Below, piece after piece: positions 5,720 through 7,933 of a DNA stretch of 7,933 bases (its first letter is position 1; the number at the start of each line of letters is the position of its first letter). The translations under genes and the position numbers were made by a program. Origin of the DNA: Bacilli bacterium (GTDB taxonomy: Bacteria > Bacillota_I > Bacilli_A > RF39 > UBA660); NCBI GenBank assembly GCA_900768345.1, contig CAAGCO010000029.1:1-7933 (forward strand). Reading direction: 5' to 3'. The notes beneath the pieces are model-generated. The model was not told where the DNA came from, ran no database searches, and was given only the letters and a program-made list of their open reading frames with translations.

Positions 5720-6990
5720 ATTACCAAATAGGTTATAGAGATACCACCACCAACAGCAACTCTTTCACCACCATTGTTAGTAATAGTTGTTGTATTTCCA
5801 ATGTATGCGTTAGCTCCAGAGAATGTAATACCTCTTACATAGTTATTTGTAATATTAACTATAGCACCATCTTCAAAATTTAGAACAGCTTTTCCACGAT
5901 AGATGTATAATTTTTGCCTATTTTCTAACCATCCTAAGATACCCATAGTTATAACACCTTTAGATGCATAGTGAATAGATTCATCATCTGTTTTCTTCCA
6001 AGCATATCCGCTTTCAGTTACAGTTAATTTACCACCTTTTTTAACGATTAAAGCTGTATATCTTGATTGAGATATAATAGCTCTTTCAGCACATTTAGAC
6101 ATGTATAATTCGCTTGTTCCATCTACTGTAACTTCATTAGTATTATATAAGTTAATACCAGTAGTACAGTTAATGAAGTTTGCTTTAGCATGGTTAGTTA
6201 ATTTTAAACTTCCATATACCATTCCTTGTCTTTTGCAATCTTTAATATTTAATGTTGAGTTATCAACGTTAATATTAAATCCTGTTATACCATTAATATC
6301 CATTGGATTTGAAATAGTAAATTCTGATTTGTTTTTAATGTTTAGCACAGAGAAAGCTCCATCTGACATCATTGCTGTATATTTCATATTTGATAATGCC
6401 ATTTTAGACTTATCTAAGTTAATAGTTGCAACAGCATCAGCATAAATACCAATGTTTTCATATACAAGTTCACTATTATATAGATTGAAGAATGATCCTG
6501 CTCCTAGATAAGTGCTCCAATTTGTAGCTTCAGTTGCTGTTCTTGTAAAGTACATTTTAGTGTTATATAGATTTAATGTTCCTCTAATAGCAAGATATCC
6601 TTCTTCACTATTTTGTCTTGGAACTGTAATTTTAAATCCATTTCCTTTGATTGTAACAGTTTGTTCTTTTTTGATTTCTCCAACTGTTAGAGTAGTGTCA
6701 TCTAATAGTTCGATGGTATCACTATTAGATGCATTATTTATAGCTTCATCTAGAGTTTCATAATTTGTATCTCCGATTTTAGCTACGTATGTTTTAACAT
6801 CTTCATTAGCTGCTAAAACTATTTCTTTAGTAGGCTCGTTATTAATAACTTCAGCAGTATTTTCTTCATTATTAATAGTTCCTTCTACTATAGTAGTTGA
6901 TTCTTGATTTTCTAATATTTCTACTTCTTCAGCAAAAACAGTATTAAAGATCATAAGAAAAGCAACTAATGAAAGTAAAACTTTCTTCAT
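5716..6990 (-). CDS. N-terminal part of the frameshifted secreted beta-helix adhesin
   Basis: This frame encodes a secreted surface protein of 424 aa that stops early. A GGGAGG site 7 nt upstream fixes the start at 6990, not at the in-frame ATG ending at 7005, which overlaps that site. Residues 1-20 are a signal peptide (MKKVLLSLVAFLMIFNTVFA, likely cut before Glu21). An acidic spacer of about 45 residues follows, then the motif AKIGDTNYETLDEAI (70-84) leading to DTIELLDDTTL, typical of the start of pectate-lyase-like parallel beta-helix adhesins. The rest shows helix-like repeats rich in Asn, Thr and Gly (for example KLTNHAKANFINC, ITNNYVRGI). The frame ends at AVGGGISITYLVI and TGA. The GGGISI motif normally continues into another Asn-rich repeat, which is found in the next frame (5123-5719). 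Restoring one base near 5730 gives a single protein of 622 aa with signal peptide, beta helix, MucBP and VPETG anchor. Its binding target is unknown. Confidence 0.82.
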   Translation of the reverse strand: MKKVLLSLVAFLMIFNTVFAEEVEILENQESTTIVEGTINNEENTAEVINNEPTKEIVLAANEDVKTYVAKIGDTNYETLDEAINNASNSDTIELLDDTTLTVGEIKKEQTVTIKGNGFKITVPRQNSEEGYLAIRGTLNLYNTKMYFTRTATEATNWSTYLGAGSFFNLYNSELVYENIGIYADAVATINLDKSKMALSNMKYTAMMSDGAFSVLNIKNKSEFTISNPMDINGITGFNINVDNSTLNIKDCKRQGMVYGSLKLTNHAKANFINCTTGINLYNTNEVTVDGTSELYMSKCAERAIISQSRYTALIVKKGGKLTVTESGYAWKKTDDESIHYASKGVITMGILGWLENRQKLYIYRGKAVLNFEDGAIVNITNNYVRGITFSGANAYIGNTTTITNNGGERVAVGGGISITYLVI

Positions 6991-6997
6991 TTCAAAA

Positions 6998-7003
6998 CCT
7001 CCC
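6998..7003 (-). promoter_or_regulatory. Ribosome binding site of the adhesin gene
   Basis: On the minus strand GGGAGG lies 7 nt before the ATG at 6990-6988. Its strength and position decide the start in favour of MKKVLLS and against MGGFEMKK. Confidence 0.85.
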
Positions 7004-7014
7004 ATAAATTATAT

Positions 7015-7031
7015 GCAATAAATATTATTGC
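7015..7031. repeat. GCAATAA inverted repeat in the adhesin 5' leader
   Basis: GCAATAA (7015-7021) and TTATTGC (7025-7031) form a perfect 7-bp dyad with a 3-nt centre. It sits between the predicted adhesin transcription start and its ribosome binding site. A third GCAATAA occurs at 7074-7080, next to the -35 element. It could be an operator or a weak leader hairpin. In such AT-rich DNA chance is also possible. Confidence 0.4.
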
Positions 7032-7045
7032 TTTGTAAGTTCAAT

Positions 7046-7073
7046 ATTATAAAGCATAAAAAAGTTTTTGCAA
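7046..7073 (-). promoter_or_regulatory. Sigma-A-type promoter for the adhesin gene
   Basis: On the minus strand TTGCAA (7073-7068) and a perfect TATAAT (7051-7046) are separated by 16 nt. The predicted transcription start near 7038 gives a leader of about 48 nt containing the GCAATAA dyad and the GGGAGG site. Confidence 0.65.
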
Positions 7074-7125
7074 GCAATAATTCATATATTTTTTCACTTT
7101 TGTAAATAATAATAGTGGTGAAATT

Positions 7126-7632
7126 ATGTTTTATATAAATTTTTTCTTATTTTTTTCAATATTTGGTTATTTATTTGAGACTATATGTGCTTATATTTTT
7201 AAGTCTGGATTTAATAGTGGTATATTATATGGACCTTGGACTCCATTATATGGATTTGGTGTTTTAATGGTTATGATACTTTCAAATAAACTATTTCAAA
7301 ACTTACATTTAAATAGAATTTTAGAAACAATAATAGTATTTGTATGCGTTACTATTGTTCTTACTATATTAGAATGGTTAGGTGGAGTACTTATTGAAAA
7401 ATTATTTTCTATTACTTTTTGGGATTATTCAAATTATAGATTTCATATAGGTAAATATATATCACTTGAAATGAGTTTAGTATGGGGAGTAGGCAGTATT
7501 ATTCTTATATATTTAGTTATTCCATACGTTAGTGAATTTATTAAAAAAATTCCATTTTTTATTACAATGATTTTAAGTTCTTTATTTGTAATAGATTTAA
7601 TTGTAACTATTATTAATAAGTTAAGGAAATAA
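7126..7632 (+). CDS. CmpB-like putative ABC transporter membrane protein (PF06541-type)
   Basis: This is an integral membrane protein of 168 aa with about five hydrophobic segments (about 3-22, 40-57, 66-90, 115-135 and 143-163). It carries the signature of the 'putative ABC transporter type IV/CmpB' family of Firmicutes: an N-terminal FGYLFET segment, GILYGPWTPLYGFG (32-45), LEWLGGVLIEKLF (82-94) and WDYS (99-102). The family name is historical and no transported substrate or ATPase partner is established; none is encoded next to it here. The start at ATG 7126 is supported by GTGGTGA ending 4 nt upstream. It is divergent from the adhesin, with 135 nt between the two starts, and no good promoter of its own is evident (at best weak -10-like AT sequence near 7103-7110). 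Family assignment is fairly secure; function is not. Confidence 0.82.
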   Translation: MFYINFFLFFSIFGYLFETICAYIFKSGFNSGILYGPWTPLYGFGVLMVMILSNKLFQNLHLNRILETIIVFVCVTIVLTILEWLGGVLIEKLFSITFWDYSNYRFHIGKYISLEMSLVWGVGSIILIYLVIPYVSEFIKKIPFFITMILSSLFVIDLIVTIINKLRK

Positions 7633-7645
7633 ATTATATAGTATG

Positions 7646-7674
7646 TTGAAAATGAATATACAAAATGCTATACT
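7646..7674 (+). promoter_or_regulatory. Strong extended -10 promoter for the prepilin gene
   Basis: TTGAAA (7646-7651), a 17-nt spacer, then TATACT (7669-7674) preceded by TGC (7666-7668), which forms an extended -10. The start of transcription would fall near 7681, just before the ribosome binding site. No terminator hairpin is seen between the previous stop (7630-7632) and this promoter, so read-through is possible. Confidence 0.75.
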
Positions 7675-7684
7675 TATTTATAGT

Positions 7685-7693
7685 AGGAGATGA
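7685..7693 (+). promoter_or_regulatory. Ribosome binding site of the prepilin gene
   Basis: AGGAGATGA is a near-ideal Shine-Dalgarno sequence, with its GGAG core 8 nt before ATG 7698. With a predicted transcription start near 7681 the leader is very short (about 17 nt), which suits constitutive, strong expression. Confidence 0.75.
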
Positions 7694-7697
7694 AGTT

Positions 7698-7933
7698 ATG
7701 AATAATAGAAAAGGTTTTACATTAGTAGAGTTACTAGCAGTAATAGCAATACTAGCAATACTAGTAATAATAGCACTACCTAATGTAATAAATATGTATA
7801 ATAAAGCGCAAAAGGAAATTTTTTTAACAGAAGCAAAGAAAGTGCATAGTGAAGCAGAGAAAAGATTTATATCTAATTCTATTAGTGCTAAACCAACAAA
7901 GGTTATAAATTCTGAAGATAATACTAAGCTTGA
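7698..7933 (+). CDS. Prepilin-type (type IV pilin/pseudopilin-like) protein, 3'-truncated by the window edge
   Basis: Seventy-eight codons are visible before the window ends. The N-terminus MNNRKGFTLVELLAV is a class III (prepilin) signal: a short basic leader, peptidase site between Gly6 and Phe7, and Glu at +5 of the mature chain. It is followed by a hydrophobic helix to about residue 28 and an amphipathic extension (NVINMYNKAQKEIF) typical of the pilin alpha-1 helix. Such proteins are cut and N-methylated by prepilin peptidase and assemble into membrane-anchored fibres, or serve as competence/secretion pseudopilins. No assembly ATPase, platform protein or peptidase is in the window. The helix is written almost only with A-ending codons (CTA, GCA, ATA, GTA), unlike the TTA/CTT usage of the neighbouring gene. 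The globular domain lies beyond the edge, so it cannot be told whether it carries BspA-like repeats as the gene at 1-1043 does. Confidence 0.88.
   Translation, partial: MNNRKGFTLVELLAVIAILAILVIIALPNVINMYNKAQKEIFLTEAKKVHSEAEKRFISNSISAKPTKVINSEDNTKL
7745..7771 (+). repeat. 9-bp tandem repeat in the prepilin helix
   Basis: AGCAATACT is repeated exactly at 7745-7753 and 7754-7762, followed by the variant AGTAATAAT (7763-7771). The unit is three codons long and adds residues of the hydrophobic helix (AIL, AIL, VII), so slippage would lengthen or shorten the helix without breaking the frame. Confidence 0.7.

Noticed and set aside
5716..5760. Programmed ribosomal frameshift joining the two adhesin frames
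   Set aside because: No X_XXY_YYZ slippery heptamer, stimulatory hairpin or internal Shine-Dalgarno sequence is visible at the junction; a simple deletion explains it better.
6101..6763. Two plus-strand open frames opposite the adhesin
   Set aside because: They are shadows of the adhesin coding frame, with no ribosome binding sites and no family resemblance.

Overview
The window is strongly AT-rich DNA with codons ending mostly in A or T. It carries Gram-positive signals: a sortase, a cell-wall sorting signal, strong AGGAGG-like ribosome binding sites, and a DnaE-type replicase. Trp is encoded by TGG, no in-frame TGA is read through, and the stops are mostly TAA and TAG. This fits a low-GC Firmicute, probably a gut Bacilli or Mollicutes-related lineage. 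That placement is inferred from gene content and composition, not from a marker gene. No tRNA, rRNA, CRISPR array or insertion sequence is visible.

Layout. Positions 1-1043 hold the 3' part of a surface protein with a Pro/Asn/Asp linker and about seven BspA-like (DUF285) repeats of about 25 residues. Its frame is open to the left edge, so its true start lies outside the window. A GNRA-loop terminator ends it. Positions 1108-5061 form a two-gene unit on the plus strand: a short DnaE polymerase with a degenerate PHP domain, then a class B-like sortase whose ribosome binding site overlaps the dnaE stop codon. The sortase carries an unusual Lys/Thr/Ser-rich cytoplasmic tail of about 107 residues. 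Two hairpins separate it from a convergent minus-strand gene (6990 to 5123). That gene encodes a secreted beta-helix/MucBP adhesin ending in a VPETG sorting signal, but it is split into two frames by an apparent 1-nt deletion near 5730. A good sigma-A-type promoter and an inverted repeat precede it. Divergent from it, 7126-7632 encodes a small membrane protein of the CmpB-like putative ABC transporter family. A strong extended -10 promoter then drives a prepilin-type gene (7698 onward) cut by the right edge.

The common theme is the cell surface. Sortase, VPETG substrate, BspA-repeat protein and prepilin-like protein all act outside the membrane, with dnaE as a housekeeping gene sharing a transcript with the sortase. 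The most notable points are the frameshifted adhesin, the probable pilin/BspA chimera, the sortase tail with a Lys where the catalytic Arg is expected, and the reduced DnaE.
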